DNA of 64,000 nt from Humulus lupulus (taxonomy: Eukaryota > Streptophyta > Magnoliopsida > Rosales > Cannabaceae), in contig NC_084794.1 of assembly GCF_963169125.1 (NCBI RefSeq), positions 88,767,018 through 88,831,017 of the forward strand, in the 5' to 3' direction. A program made the position numbers and the translations under genes. Below, piece after piece: positions 10,399 to 21,127 of this stretch (the first letter of the stretch is position 1; each line of letters opens with the position of its first letter). The notes beneath the pieces are model-generated. The model made no database searches and had not been told where the DNA came from. It saw nothing but the letters and a program-made list of their open reading frames with translations.

Positions 10399-11896
10399 TG
10401 TGTAAAATAAAGCTAAGTGCAAGTGTACAATGTCAACAACAAGTAATACATTAGCAAGTACCAGATATCGTCTCCACTAGGAATGATTTTAAGTTTTTTA
10501 TTGTGAAAATGAATTCTAACAAAATGGTTCAAGAGCACATAAATTAATTAAGAATGTTGTGATATAAGAATTGTGAAATTGATAACTAATTAAGTGTAGA
10601 AAAATAAAATAAACAACTTGGGAAAATAGTATCAAAGAGTGACATATAGTAAGATGGCAACTAGAATAATTATCCTTCTAATATGCAACTCTGACAGTGA
10701 TGCTGGATTGATGCTGCAGCAACTAGTTGTCTATTAGTCAAGAATTCAAATTAATTTCATAGGCTTTCGTCAAAGTACTATGGTTTTAATACTTTAATTA
10801 AACAACATATGTCTATGCTAATATAATTCAAAGATTCAATTCAAGCATAAATTCCATAAGACTATGCATGGTAATAATATATGTCTATATCACTACAATA
10901 TTGAAATCAAAGAATTCAAGCATGCACCATTCAAATTGTGTGTCAATTAATTCCAAACTTTTCAGATTTGAACATTAACCAAACTGCTTACTAAATGTGA
11001 TTAGTCATTAGAAAGTATTAATCATGAGAAATATTTTAATGAATAAACCTCAAGTGGCATTTAGCATAAAAATAAAAATATCATAAGTCACATATTATTG
11101 TTCAAATTATCCTAGCTATTTTAGCTCATGGCTACAATCTAAAAAACAACCAATTTAATGAAATCAATAATTCAAAAATTTAGAAGAGAAATTAATGAAA
11201 ATCTAAGAGAATGGGTAAGAATATCAAGCCAAAATAATTTCTCCAAATGGCTTTGTCTTCTAGCTTTTTCTCCTTGCTTTTCCTCTATTTTCTTCCCTAC
11301 CACGTTCAAGCTCTTCCAAAAATTGGGTCTCTAATGTACCAGGCGACTTCTCTTTTTTCTTTTCTGGTATGAACGTGTTTTTTTTACTCTCTAGGGAAAG
11401 ATGGTGATAATAGGTTAGGATAATTCCCTATTCCTTCCACGTGGGCCTTTTTTTTGTCTTTTTTTTCTTCTTCTTTATTTAAAGACCAATGGACCAAAAG
11501 CTTTTAAGGGCCCAAAACAATTTTAGTTACTGTTCAGCCCAAATCACATAAATCCAAAAGTTGAGTTGGCCATTTTCTTTCCCACGTGGGCCTTTGAAGC
11601 AGCTGGCTACAGAACGTAATGTTGCTTTCATGCTGCAACATTCCATCATCCCGAGTCCAATTCAAGCTTCGAATTCTTTCAACATATCAAAAACTCTACC
11701 AACCACTTACCAAGAAAAAAAATCCACCATTTAGGATATACTTTTCAAACATTAAACTAATATTTAATATTATCTCATTATAATCAATATTTGACAAAAC
11801 TAAAATAAAGACACTACAAAACACCCTAAACCACTATTTTCTGGAAGAAACCTAAGTTTAAAAGCATGAAAATAACTCTAATTCCTAGAGTTATCA
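10399..11896 (-). repeat. Complete LTR of the Athila-like family
   Basis: About 1.5 kb. On the minus strand it begins TGATAACTCTAGGAATTAG at 11,896 and ends at the PBS side near 10,399. It aligns in reverse with the plus-strand 3' LTR at 21,128-22,846. It lacks both the MITE and the non-autonomous element found there, and so provides the empty sites for both insertions. Confidence 0.85.
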
Positions 11897-12567
11897 CACC
11901 TCCAAATTTATCTTATTGCTCGTCCTGAGTGATGACTCTACTACCAAAAAAATACACAACACCATAAAAGGCACAAACAAAACAAAGCAAAACAAATAGC
12001 TTGGAATCAATTTAGAAATGGTCATACCAAAGTGGGGATAAAACTCTCAAATCAATTATTCAAATGATAACTCAAGTGTATATGCAAGTCAAGTTCCTCA
12101 AGTATTAAGATGCTAACCAAACCAATTTTTCAATGTGCTCCCAAATAATGTACAAATAGTTTTTCCGAACCAACCCATCTTCCCTGTATTAAACTAAGCA
12201 ACAATCCTAAGGTTTAATTCATGCTTTCATATGTTGAACTCAATAATCCCTCTCCAATAATGTAGTTGGCAAAGTGATTTAGATCAATAGGTCTTTACAT
12301 GGTTGTAATGGAGGCTAGGCTAAGAGTATGATTTATGATGGATTTTGTAGGCTAAAACCTTAAACCCTAGCTTGCCTCTGACCTAATGAATTCATTATCC
12401 TCTACCCATTACTAATGAACTCAATCCCCCTCAACTCACTCATTAGAATTCACTTCCCTTTCTTCTATGAATATTGCCCTTATATGCTCAAATATAGCTA
12501 CAATGCAACCACATACAAATCTATTTATTTACAATTAACTATATATACATATCTTTTTTTTTTTGGA
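11897..12567 (-). other. 3' untranslated region and polypurine tract of the rearranged element
   Basis: This is the reverse complement counterpart of about 15,480-15,949 and 21,060-21,127 in the host element, for example the shared aagcatgaattaaacc-like and tttgccaactacatta words. On the minus strand it ends in AAATTTGGAGGTG, the polypurine tract, just before the LTR at 11,896. It has no coding content. Confidence 0.7.
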
Positions 12568-12569
12568 TT

Positions 12570-13150
12570 TTCAAGCTCTTCCAAAAGTTGGGTCTCTAAT
12601 GTACCAGGCGACTCCTCCTTTTTCTTTTTTGGTTTGAGCGTTTTTTTTTTACTCTCCGGGGAAAGATGGTGATAATAGGTTAGGTTAATTCCCTTTTCCT
12701 TCTAGGTGAGCCTCTTTTTCTTTTCCTTCTTTCTTTAAAGACTATTGGACCAAAAGCTTTTAAGGGACCAAAATCATTTTAGTTACTGTTCAGCCTAAAT
12801 CACATAAATCCTAAAATCTGAGTTGACCATTTTCTTTCCCACGTGGGCCTTTGAAATAGTTGGCTAGCAGAACGTAATGCTGCTTCCATGTTGCAGCATT
12901 CCATCATCCTGAGTCCAATTCAAGCTTCAAATTCTTTCAACATATCTAAAACTCTACCAACCACCTGCCAAGACAAAATTCCACTATTTAGGATATATTT
13001 TTCAAACATTAAACTAATATTTAATATTATCTCATTATAATTAATATTTGACAAAACTAAAAGACACTACAAAATACCCTAAACCACTATTTTCTAGTTG
13101 AAAACCTAACCTTAAAACCAGGCAAATAACTCTAATTCCTAGAGTTATCA
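12570..13150 (-). repeat. 5' part of an LTR of the Athila-like family
   Basis: This matches 11,305-11,896, including cttctaggtgagcct- and cccacgtgggccttt-like words and the terminus agttatca. The rest of the LTR is deleted at the T-run near 12,555-12,565. Confidence 0.8.
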
Positions 13151-13410
13151 AGAAACTTAACTGAATTGGTGCTATCTCTAAATTTTTCTAGTCATTCTAG
13201 CTGTGTGTTTGAGCATGCTTTTAAGTGCAATTCCGAGACTATTGTGTTGCCAAAGTGGGGGATACATTACTGGGCAGTTTTGCTATTCTTGGGCACCTTT
13301 TGAAGCTAAATTTCAGAGCCATTTTCCTATACTTTGGGGTGCATGTCACTTGATTTGTCGGGGCCTTTTGGTAAGCAAAACTTTGGGTTGCATTCTATTG
13401 CTGTGATTCT

Positions 13411-14602
13411 TTGTTGAAAATTCCTCGTGGTAAGAAGCAAGTTGCTAGGACGCTCATCTCTTATGTTAAGTTCAGTGGTACTGAGGACGTTGATCGCTAT
13501 GAGACCACATTTCGTAGCCAAGTTTTTTTAACAGACAAGGGATTTAATTTGAATAGTGTTGACGAAGCGGAAGTGCCCCTTTATATTCAGAATCCTGTTG
13601 AAGCACTCCATTGGCAGTTGTTTTGTAGCCCTCGCTCTATGCCAGTTGACACTGTTGTGCGAGAATTCTATGCCAACCTTTGGCCCACCCAGTCACAACG
13701 TGTCACAGTTCGCGAAACAGAAGTCCCGTTGACATCCATTACCATCAATGCTCTTTATGGGTTACCAGCTATTGAAGACGATGACTATGCAGCCATGTTT
13801 CAAAACTGTGTCAGGGAGCTATGCCAGCAAGTATTGGATGATCTTACTGTTCCTGACACTCAATGGATATCCTCTTCCACCCAAGGTTGTCTCACATGTT
13901 GGCAAGAATTCTTGTCCCCAGAAGCTGAAGGATGGTTCTACTTTGTCCGCAACAATTTTATGCCCACTATGCACACTTTCGCAATTAATATGGAGAGGAT
14001 GTTCCTACTATTTTACATCATAGGTGGTTATACCATCAATGTGGGCAAGATCATTGCCCAAGAGATACGAGAGTGTACTAGTAAGACGGCGGGACATACC
14101 TTCTTTCCCTCACTGATCACGCAGCTATGTTGCCAAACTGATGTCCCAATGTCTGAGCAGAGTCATGAAAAATATATCCAAGGTCGCATTACCCCATATG
14201 ACATAGCTCGCGTGTTAAGGACTTATGATTCAAAGAAGCATGGGGAAGGTTCTTCTGTTGCCTCCAATGTTGAGCAAAACCCGCTAGTTGCGCCACCCGT
14301 TGCGAATAAGGCTCTCGCTATGCCTGCTAATGCTTCCTCTAGTGTTGCCCTTGTGGTTGACCCCCACCACAATCAAATGATGGACATGATGCACTTTATG
14401 CATTAGCAGCAACATAGAGAGCATATTGACACTATGCTAAAGTGTGCGATCAATCCATAGAGAGCATGCTTGCGAAGAATTCACAAAGCCTTTCTTGTTC
14501 TTGCCACAATTCCTAGATAACATCTTAATTCCATGGATAGGAGATAACACCGAGAACGATGAGGAGGATATCGATGAAAACGTCAATGGTGGCGACCAGT
14601 GA
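13411..14602 (+). pseudogene. Env-position accessory protein of the Athila-like element (EFYANL-type domain)
   Basis: A frame of 331 codons (13,411-14,406) carries the pattern of the domain often listed as a putative plant transposon protein. That pattern is VVREFYANL, an RVTVRETEVPLTSITINALYGLP segment (13,700-13,770), EGWFYFVRNNFMPTMHTFAINMERMFLLFYII, then INVGKIIAQEI and FFPSLITQLC. No ATG precedes the conserved part; the frame opens at a TTG, so the true N-terminus is uncertain. After a stop at 14,404-14,406 an acidic tail (TENDEEDIDENVNGGDQ) continues in another frame to 14,602. The position between pol and the 3' LTR is where Athila elements carry an env-like ORF. I see no clear membrane anchor. 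The biochemical role is unknown. Confidence 0.7.
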
Positions 14603-15949
14603 TAGGAGGGAGTTTTATTTTCCTTCTAATTTTATTTAGCATTACTTTGGACTGTTTCTGGTTGCTGTGATGTTTTGTTACTGTTGTTGTTGTTTGTGTT
14701 GGGTAGCAATGTGGACATTGCTCTCTCTTAAGTTTGGCGGGTGTTGTTTATAATTTCTATATGTGTTGCCTTAATGTCTTATATTTTTCTTAAGTTTTAT
14801 GTGTTGTTTAGGTTTGTTTTGTGTCGCGTCTAGAGTCTAGATTGTATTGGAATCAATTTTTGTAATGGTTGTGCTAAAGTGTGGGGTGGGCTCGATGATA
14901 AAATTTCAGAAAAACAAAATTGCAATATTTGTTAACTCTTGTGTATTAGTGAGCCTTTAGTACTCAAAATTTTTGGTGCTAATTCAACCATAGTAAGAGT
15001 GTGCATAGTTTGACCATGAAACCCATCACCCTAGATTGAACTAAGTATTCATGAAGGTATCCCTAGTGGCCTAACTTTGAGCTTAGTGACCTATTTTGTT
15101 CATATAACCTCAACATGACAGCCAATCCCTTTTGGAATATCCCATTTCTATTTCTCACCAAACCTTAGGCTTAGATTGTCTTGGATATTATTTGAGATAA
15201 TTTTGGAGGAAGTGAGGAAAGAGTGTCTTGGTTCTTGGGGTGTTCGTATTTGTTAATTAATGCACTTATATGCTCAAATTTATTAATTGTTTTTGTATTT
15301 TATTATCTTCAATATTTTTCTTTTAAGTATATTACATTTAAGTTGTCTTGTTTTCATATTCATTCAAAAAAACAAAAATATAAAATAAAATAAAATAGAA
15401 AAAAAAAACATAAAATAAAATAGAGAGATATGTATATATAGTTAAGTGTAAATAAAAGAGTTGTTTGAAGTTGCATTGTAACCATATTTGAGCATATAAG
15501 TGTAGTAAAAAGAAAATAAAGAGGGAATTGAATGCTATTGAGTGAGTTGGGGGAGGGGGGTTTGAGTGCACTTGTAATGGGTAGAGGATAATGAATCCAC
15601 TAGGTCTAAGGCAAGCTAGGTTTTAAGGATTTTAGCCTACAAAATCCATCTTAATCCATACCTTTAGCCTAGCCTACATTACAACCATGTAAAGATCTAT
15701 TGATTTAAATCACTTTGCCAACTACATTAGTGGAGAGGGGTTATTGAGTTCAACATATGAAAGCATAGATTAAACCTTAGGATAGTTTCTTAGTTCAATC
15801 TAGGGAAGATCGGTTGATTGGGAAGAACTAATTGTGCACTACTTGGCACATCAAAAACTTGGTTGGGTTAGTATCTTAATACTTGAGGAATTTGGCTTGT
15901 ATCTACACTTGAGTTATCAATTTAATCTTTTATTTGAGAGCTTTATCCC
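14603..15949 (+). other. 3' untranslated region of the Athila-like element, first part
   Basis: This is non-coding internal sequence that follows the accessory ORF. It matches 11,950-12,560 in reverse, which assigns it to this family. The TSD copy atccc (15,945-15,949) marks the insertion point of the copia element; the region continues at 20,976. Confidence 0.7.
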
Positions 15950-16136
15950 TATAAAACGGTGAGGAGAAGAAAATGGTTTTTTTCTTTGTATTTTTACAAA
16001 CTAGAACTTAGGCTTATATACAGATTTACACATTAAACTATCTTTAATACAACATAAATATAATAAAAGAGAATTCCTATAGACTTTAGGAAACAGAAAC
16101 ATCCTTCTGTAACGTAATATTTTCTGACTGTTAACA
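15950..16136 (-). repeat. 3' LTR of the 5.0-kb copia element
   Basis: 187 bp, from tataaaacgg to ctgttaaca. On the minus strand it starts TGTTAACAG. Unusually, it ends in TTTTATA instead of the usual CA. It is nearly identical to 20,783-20,970. Confidence 0.93.
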
Positions 16137-16150
16137 CTCCCCCTCAAGCT
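16137..16150 (-). other. Polypurine tract of the 5.0-kb copia element
   Basis: The minus strand reads AGCTTGAGGGGGAG directly before the 3' LTR, the expected plus-strand primer site. Confidence 0.85.
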
Positions 16151-18048
16151 GGACCATAGATATTGATGAGTCCAAGCTTGTTTACTAGGAACTCAAATAC
16201 TCGCTCGGATAACCCCTTTGTGAGAATATTAGCCAACTGTTGATCCGTATGAACATATTTGATGTTGACAATTCCCCCATCAATCTTCTCTTTGATAAAG
16301 TGACGATCTACTTCCACGTTTTTAGTTCTGTCATGATGTATAGGGTTGCGAACAATACTGATGGTAGATTGATTATCACAGTAAAGCTGAATGGGAGCAT
16401 CATATTCAATCTTTAGTTCTCTTAACAGGCGTCTGATCCATATTGCTTCACATATTCTGTGGGCCATGGCTCTATACTCTGCTTCTGCACTGCTTCTTGC
16501 AACCACTGTTTGCTTTTTACTTCACCATGTTACCACATTGCCCCATACAATTGTACAATATCCAGATGTAGATTTCCTATCATCAACTGACCCAGCCCAG
16601 TCTGCATCTGTGAATACTTCAACTTTTCTTTCAGGAGTCTTTTTGAAGAAAATACCTTTTCCTGGTGTTTGCTTTAAATACCTCAGAATTCTATATACTG
16701 CATTAAGATGTCCTTGACATGGATCATGCATGTATTGAGTGACCAGACTTACTGCAAAGGCAATATCTGGTCTGGTATGAGAGAGGTAGATAAGCTTTCC
16801 TACTAATTACTGGTACCTTTCTTTGTCAACTGGGTTTCCTTCAAACATTTTCCTCTTGTCTCTGAGCTCGATTGGAGTTTTGCTAGGTTTACTGCCTAGC
16901 ATTCCTGTCTCATTCAAGAGATCAAGAGTGTATTTTCTTTGAGAAACAGAAATTCCCTTTTTGCTTCTAGCAAATTCCATTCCCAGAAAATATCTAAGTT
17001 CACCGAGATCCTTGACTTCGAACTCCTTTGCCAACATTTCTTTAATCTGAATCACCTCTTCAGTATGGTTGCCAGTGACAATGATATCATCAACATATAC
17101 AATCAGAACTGACATTTTCCCTCTTTCTGAGTGTTTGATGAAGAGAGTATGGTCAGTTTGACCTTGTATGTATCCAAGTCCCTTGATAACTTTCAAGAAC
17201 CGATTGAACCATGCTCGAGGAGATTGTTTTAAACCGTAGAGCGATTTGTTTAGTTTGCAAACTTTGGTTGTATTGGGAGATTCTTCAAAATCCGGAGGCT
17301 GACTCATGTACACTTCTTCTTCCAGCTCACCATTTAAGAATGCATTTTTTACATCAAGTTGATGTAATTCCCAATTTAAGTTGACTGCAAGCGAGAGCAA
17401 TACTCTGATGGTATTGAGTTTGGCAACCGGAGCGAATGTTTCAGTGTAGTCAATTTCGTAGGTTTGAGTAAAACCCTTGGCAACTAACCGAGCTTTGTAC
17501 CTCTCAATAAATCCATTTGCATTATATTTGACTGTGAACACCCACTTGCACCCTATTACTTTCTTATCTGGTGGTAACTCCACTAATCGCCAAGTACCAT
17601 TCTGATCAAGTGCTTTCATCTCTTCGAGAACTGTTGTCTTCCATTGAGGAGTACCAAGTGCTTCATTGATATTTCTGGGAATCACAACATCTGATAGACT
17701 AGTGGTAAACGCTTTAAATGGAGATGATAATTTTGCATAAGAGATGAATTTTGAAATAGGGTGTTGGGTGCAAGATCTACTTCCTTTTATTAAAGCAATA
17801 GGAATATCTAGATCTGATTGAGTGTTTGAGGGTAGAGTACCTGAATCTTTTAACTGAGGTGGTTCTATCACTGGATCGGCCTCTTGACTGTGATGAGAAT
17901 TCGTCACTTGTTTATTTCTTTCTCTTCTGGTATACACCCGAATTTCTTTATGCATGTTTTGATTTTGAGAGTCATGAGAAGAAGGTGGAAGATTTTCTGG
18001 TTCGGGAATGATTTCATTCACTGGAGGAAAGGACACGTCTAGGGGTAA
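16144..18048 (-). pseudogene. Copia reverse transcriptase and RNase H
   Basis: The reverse transcriptase begins after a Ser/Pro-rich linker. It shows GCKWVFTVKYNANG, YKARLVAKGFTQ, the metal-binding LDVKNAFLNGELEEEVYM, SLYGLKQSPRAWF and the catalytic YVDDIIVTG, then LGELRYFLGMEF. RNase H has FTDADWAGSVDDRKSTSGY, SSAEAEYRAM and YCDNQSTISI, and ends near YVHTDQQLANILTKGL. Both catalytic Asp motifs of the polymerase are kept. Stops at 16,807 and 16,522 break the frame, and another at 18,049 separates it from the integrase. All lie in one frame with no indel. The terminal stop is at 16,144. Confidence 0.92.
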
Positions 18049-19439
18049 TTATAAACCCCACGACCACTGAGCTTCTTGCTCGTGATGAATATGCTCCCCC
18101 TGAAGCGGAGTGGGAGTGAAGTATGGAGTATTTTCGAAAAAAGTTACATTGCGGGAGATGTAGATTTTCTTGGTGAGGGGATAGTGACAGTGATAGCCTT
18201 TCTGTGTAGGAGAATATCCTAGGAAAACTATTTTTATGGCTTTAGGATCAAGTTTACTCCGGTGTTGGGAGTGCACATGGACAAAGGTGGTGCACCCAAA
18301 GACTTTTACTGGCAGAGTATTTGTGGAAATGTGAGGATAAAGAAACTGAAGAATAGAATATGGTGTCTTAAATTGAAGAGGCCGACTGGGAAGACGATTG
18401 ATTAGATAAGTAGCAGTGAGTACAGCATCGCCCCAAAGATATTTTGGAACATTCATGTTGAACATGATAGCACGGGCTACCTCTAAGAGGTGACATTTTT
18501 TCCTTTCGGCTACTCCATTCTGCTGCGGAGTATCTACACACGAGCTTTGGTGAACAATCCCATTTTGTAGAAGATAGGGACCAAGAGTGGTATTGAAGTA
18601 TTCAGTACCGTTATCGGTACGAAGTGTCCAAATAGATGTCTTGTACTGTGTTTGGATCATTTTGTGGAAATTTTTGAATTCCCGACAGGTTTCGGATTTG
18701 TGCCTAAGAAGGTACACCCAAGTAATTCGTGTATGGTCATCAATGAATGTAATAAACCAACGTTTACCAGAAGAAGTCGTGACCTTGGATGGTCCCCATA
18801 CGTCACTATGAATAAGAGAGAAAGGACTAGAGGGTGTATACAATTTGTGAGGAAATGAAACACGAGTATGTTTAGCAAGTAGGCAAATATCACATTGAAA
18901 ATCCATAACATTTTTATTTAAAAACAAAGAAGGAAACAAATGTCTTAAATATAAAAAACTTGGATGTCCAAGTCGACAATGCCACAACATAATTTTTTGA
19001 GAAGTTGCATCAAAAGATGAATTAGAAATAGAACTTGAAGTTAAAGAGTGCAGGTAAGGCAACTCTTTGTTCGGGTGTTGAAAGAAATAAAGGCCATCAC
19101 GAATCCTAACACTGCCAATCGTCCTCCCCGATGATAGATCCTGAAATTGACAAGAATCATACATAAATTTAGCAAGACAATGATTATGAGAGGTTAATTT
19201 TTTAACAGAGATTAAGTTGCATTTTAAGGAAGGAACAAAGAGAACTGATTTAAGAAATAAATCAGTAGACAATTTTATGGTGCCAATGCCTGCAATAGGT
19301 GAGTGAGTACTATCTGCAATCTTAACACTAGAGGCAGTAGAGCAGGGACTATAAGAATAAAAAAGAAGAAGTAAACCTGTCATGTGATCAGTCGCCCCTG
19401 AATCGATGATTCATGGTGTATGGGAAGCGGAAGAGAAAT
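18049..19439 (-). pseudogene. Copia protease and integrase
   Basis: The protease active-site motif DSGATDHMTG follows a TGA at 19,411-19,413, where this family normally has a Trp. The GAG-pre-integrase region has LWHCRLGHPSFLYLRHL and CDICLLAKHTRVSFP. The integrase core shows IHSDVWGPSKV, WFITFIDDHTRITWVYLL, LRTDNGTEYFN and DTPQQNGVAERKKCHLL, so the D,D,E residues are present. KVFGCTTFVH and KAIKIVFLGYSPTQKGY come near the end. Apart from the TGA and the TAA at 18,049-18,051 it is open for 444 codons. Confidence 0.92.
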
Positions 19440-20427
19440 TACCAGAGTGTACAACAGAAGCACTATGAGACTCGGGACCAGATTTGGGTTTTATGGAGGA
19501 TTGACCAAGGAGTGTGTATAAATGTTCGAGTTGTTCCATACTGAATGAAAGGGCAGCAGTAGTGCTATTCTCAGACTGGGTTTGGTAGGCCTTTCTGTCA
19601 TTTTGGCGATGGGGAGTCCAATTTGGTGGTTTGCCATGAATTTCCCAACAAGTGGAGCGAGTGTGACCATGACGTTGACAGTGATCACACCAAGGTCGAT
19701 CACCCTTGCGATTAGGTCAAGGATCAGGATTTGATCTGCCAAACAGTGGTGGACTAGATTTTGAGACAAGAGCTGAACTCTCCACGGACGATAATTCTTG
19801 AGTAGTGAGCATGACGCGACGACGTGCTTCTTCACGTCTGACCTCAGAGAAAGCTTCTTCAGTGTCAGGAAATGGAGAACGACTCACCAAACGACCCCGA
19901 ACTTCATCAAGATTACTGTTCAACCCAGTAAGAAATTCAAAGACCCGATCTTTTTCTAATTATTGGCGCTGAAGAGCGGTGCAGGTAGCACACAAAGGAG
20001 TGGTATCCAGATACAAATCGAGTTCTTGCCACAAGTCTTGTAAGTCTGAAAAATATTGGGTAACAGTGTGATTACCTTGCTTGATTTCTTTGAGTTTGGT
20101 ACGAATTTCAAAAATCTGAGAGGCATTCCCAAGATCAGAGTGCATCTTTTTTGCAGCATCCCATACTTCCTTAGCAGTTTAAAAAAATAAATACCTGCGA
20201 CTGATCTTTGGATCCATTGAATTAATAAGCTATGCAAGTACAATAGAATTCTCAGCCTGCCATACCTTGTAGGTTGAGTCAGTCAATGGAGGGGTAGGAA
20301 GGTCACTAGTGAGATATCTGAGTTTTCCACATCCACAAATGACTAACTTTACTGACTGTGCCCACTGTAAATAGTTTCTACCATCAAGTTTGTGGCTAGG
20401 GTTGGCTGACAAGTGGAGATGTATCAA
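19440..20427 (-). pseudogene. Copia gag
   Basis: The N-terminal part has LDGRNYLQWAQSVKLVICG. The gag core has IFEIRTKLKEIKQGNHTVTQYFSDLQDLWQEL (about 20,020-20,115) and VFEFLTGLNSNLDEVRGRLV. A CCHC zinc knuckle follows at about 19,690-19,650 (CDHCQRHGHTRSTC). Stops lie at 20,230, 20,179, 19,960 and 19,717, all in the same frame. No clear ATG is left at the start; the open frame begins at TTG near 20,427. The protein would have packaged the element RNA. Confidence 0.85.
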
Positions 20428-20590
20428 ATAAAAAAAATTTATGGTAGGGAAATGCGAGAGGATAAGGAAGGGTTGGCTAAATACGAATTTTATATCTCAT
20501 ATAATGAAGTCAGGAACACTCGGCCTTCATGGTTATCGAACCTTTTCTTTGGAAGAGCTCGAGGAGGGCTGGATAGAGATTGCCCCTAGA

Positions 20591-20732
20591 GTTGCAGACC
20601 GCCTGGAGCGCCGGAGATGTTTCCGAAGATGACGCCGGAAGTTGCAGAAGCCTCCTGGAGCGCCGGAGATGTCGCCGAAGATGACGCCAGAAGTTGCAAA
20701 AGCCGCCTGGAGCACCAAAGATGACGTCGGGA
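20591..20732. repeat. Tandem repeat of about 50 bp in the copia leader
   Basis: Two full units (20,591-20,640 and 20,641-20,692) and a partial third (20,693-20,732) each begin gttgca. They contain cctggagcgccggagatg and cgaagatgacg. They lie between the primer binding site and gag and are much more GC-rich than the rest of the element. Frames reading through them are artefacts. Confidence 0.85.
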
Positions 20733-20769
20733 GCCAATCAGAGAGGATAGAAAGAAAAAAGAACCGTAC

Positions 20770-20782
20770 GACTCTGATACCA
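20770..20782 (-). other. Primer binding site of the 5.0-kb copia element
   Basis: The minus strand reads TGGTATCAGAGTC, complementary to the 3' end of initiator tRNA-Met, directly abutting the 5' LTR. Confidence 0.9.
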
Positions 20783-20970
20783 TATAAAACGGTGAGGAGA
20801 AGAAAATGGTTTTTTTTCAGTGTATTTTTACAAACTAGAACTTAGGCTTATATACAGATTTACACATTAAAATATCTTTAATACAACATAAATATAATAA
20901 AAGAGAATTCCTATAGACTTTAGGAAACGGAAACATCCTTCTGTAACGTAATATTTTCTGACTGTTAACA
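20783..20970 (-). repeat. 5' LTR of the 5.0-kb copia element
   Basis: 188 bp, the partner of 15,950-16,136, followed by the target duplication atccc at 20,971-20,975. On the minus strand the primer binding site follows it without a gap. Confidence 0.93.
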
Positions 20971-21127
20971 ATCCCCATTTTAATATGACCATTTTTCAAA
21001 TTGATTCCATGTTTCTTGTTTTGTTTTGTTGTGTCTTTGTGGTGTCGTTTGTGTCTTTTGTGGTGTTCTGTGTTTTTAGGTAGTAGAGTCATTACTTGGG
21101 ACGAGCAATGAGATAAGTTTGGGGATG
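20971..21127 (+). other. 3' untranslated region end and polypurine tract of the Athila-like element
   Basis: This continues the host element after the copia insertion. It ends with aagtttggggatga, the polypurine tract, immediately before the 3' LTR. It matches 11,897-11,980 in reverse. Confidence 0.75.

Larger units (their letters stand above)
9520..13150 (-). mobile_element. Rearranged Athila-like unit: LTR part, 3' region, LTR, gag, LTR tail
   Basis: Read on the minus strand, the order is the first 580 bases of an LTR (13,150-12,570), a 3' untranslated region (12,567-11,897), a complete LTR (11,896-10,399), primer binding site and gag start (10,398-9,649), then the last 130 bases of an LTR (9,648-9,520). 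A full LTR with a 3' region on one side and a PBS plus gag on the other is the signature of two elements sharing an LTR after recombination. Deletions then removed most of both interiors. The flanks agaag (9,515-9,519) and agaaa (13,151-13,155) look like a 5-bp duplication with one mismatch. It belongs to the same family as its host element. Confidence 0.7.
15950..20970 (-). mobile_element. Ty1/copia retrotransposon, 5.0 kb, nearly complete
   Basis: Two LTRs of about 187 bp (15,950-16,136 and 20,783-20,970) differ at only about five places by eye. Both flanks carry the perfect 5-bp duplication atccc (15,945-15,949 and 20,971-20,975). The minus strand has an iMet-type primer binding site, one gag-pol frame in the order gag, protease, integrase, reverse transcriptase, RNase H, and a polypurine tract. 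The frame is kept over 4.28 kb but is interrupted by eight stops, so the copy is young but dead. The order identifies it as copia; I do not assign a lineage. Confidence 0.93.

Noticed and set aside
15338..15571. 77-codon minus-strand ORF with hydrophobic Phe/Tyr-rich end
   Set aside because: It lies in the AT-rich 3' untranslated region of the Athila-like element and is not conserved in the matching part at 12,415-12,560.
20510..20845. Several small ORFs with GAPGGFCNF-type repeats
   Set aside because: They are translations of the 50-bp tandem repeat in the copia leader, in three frames and on both strands.
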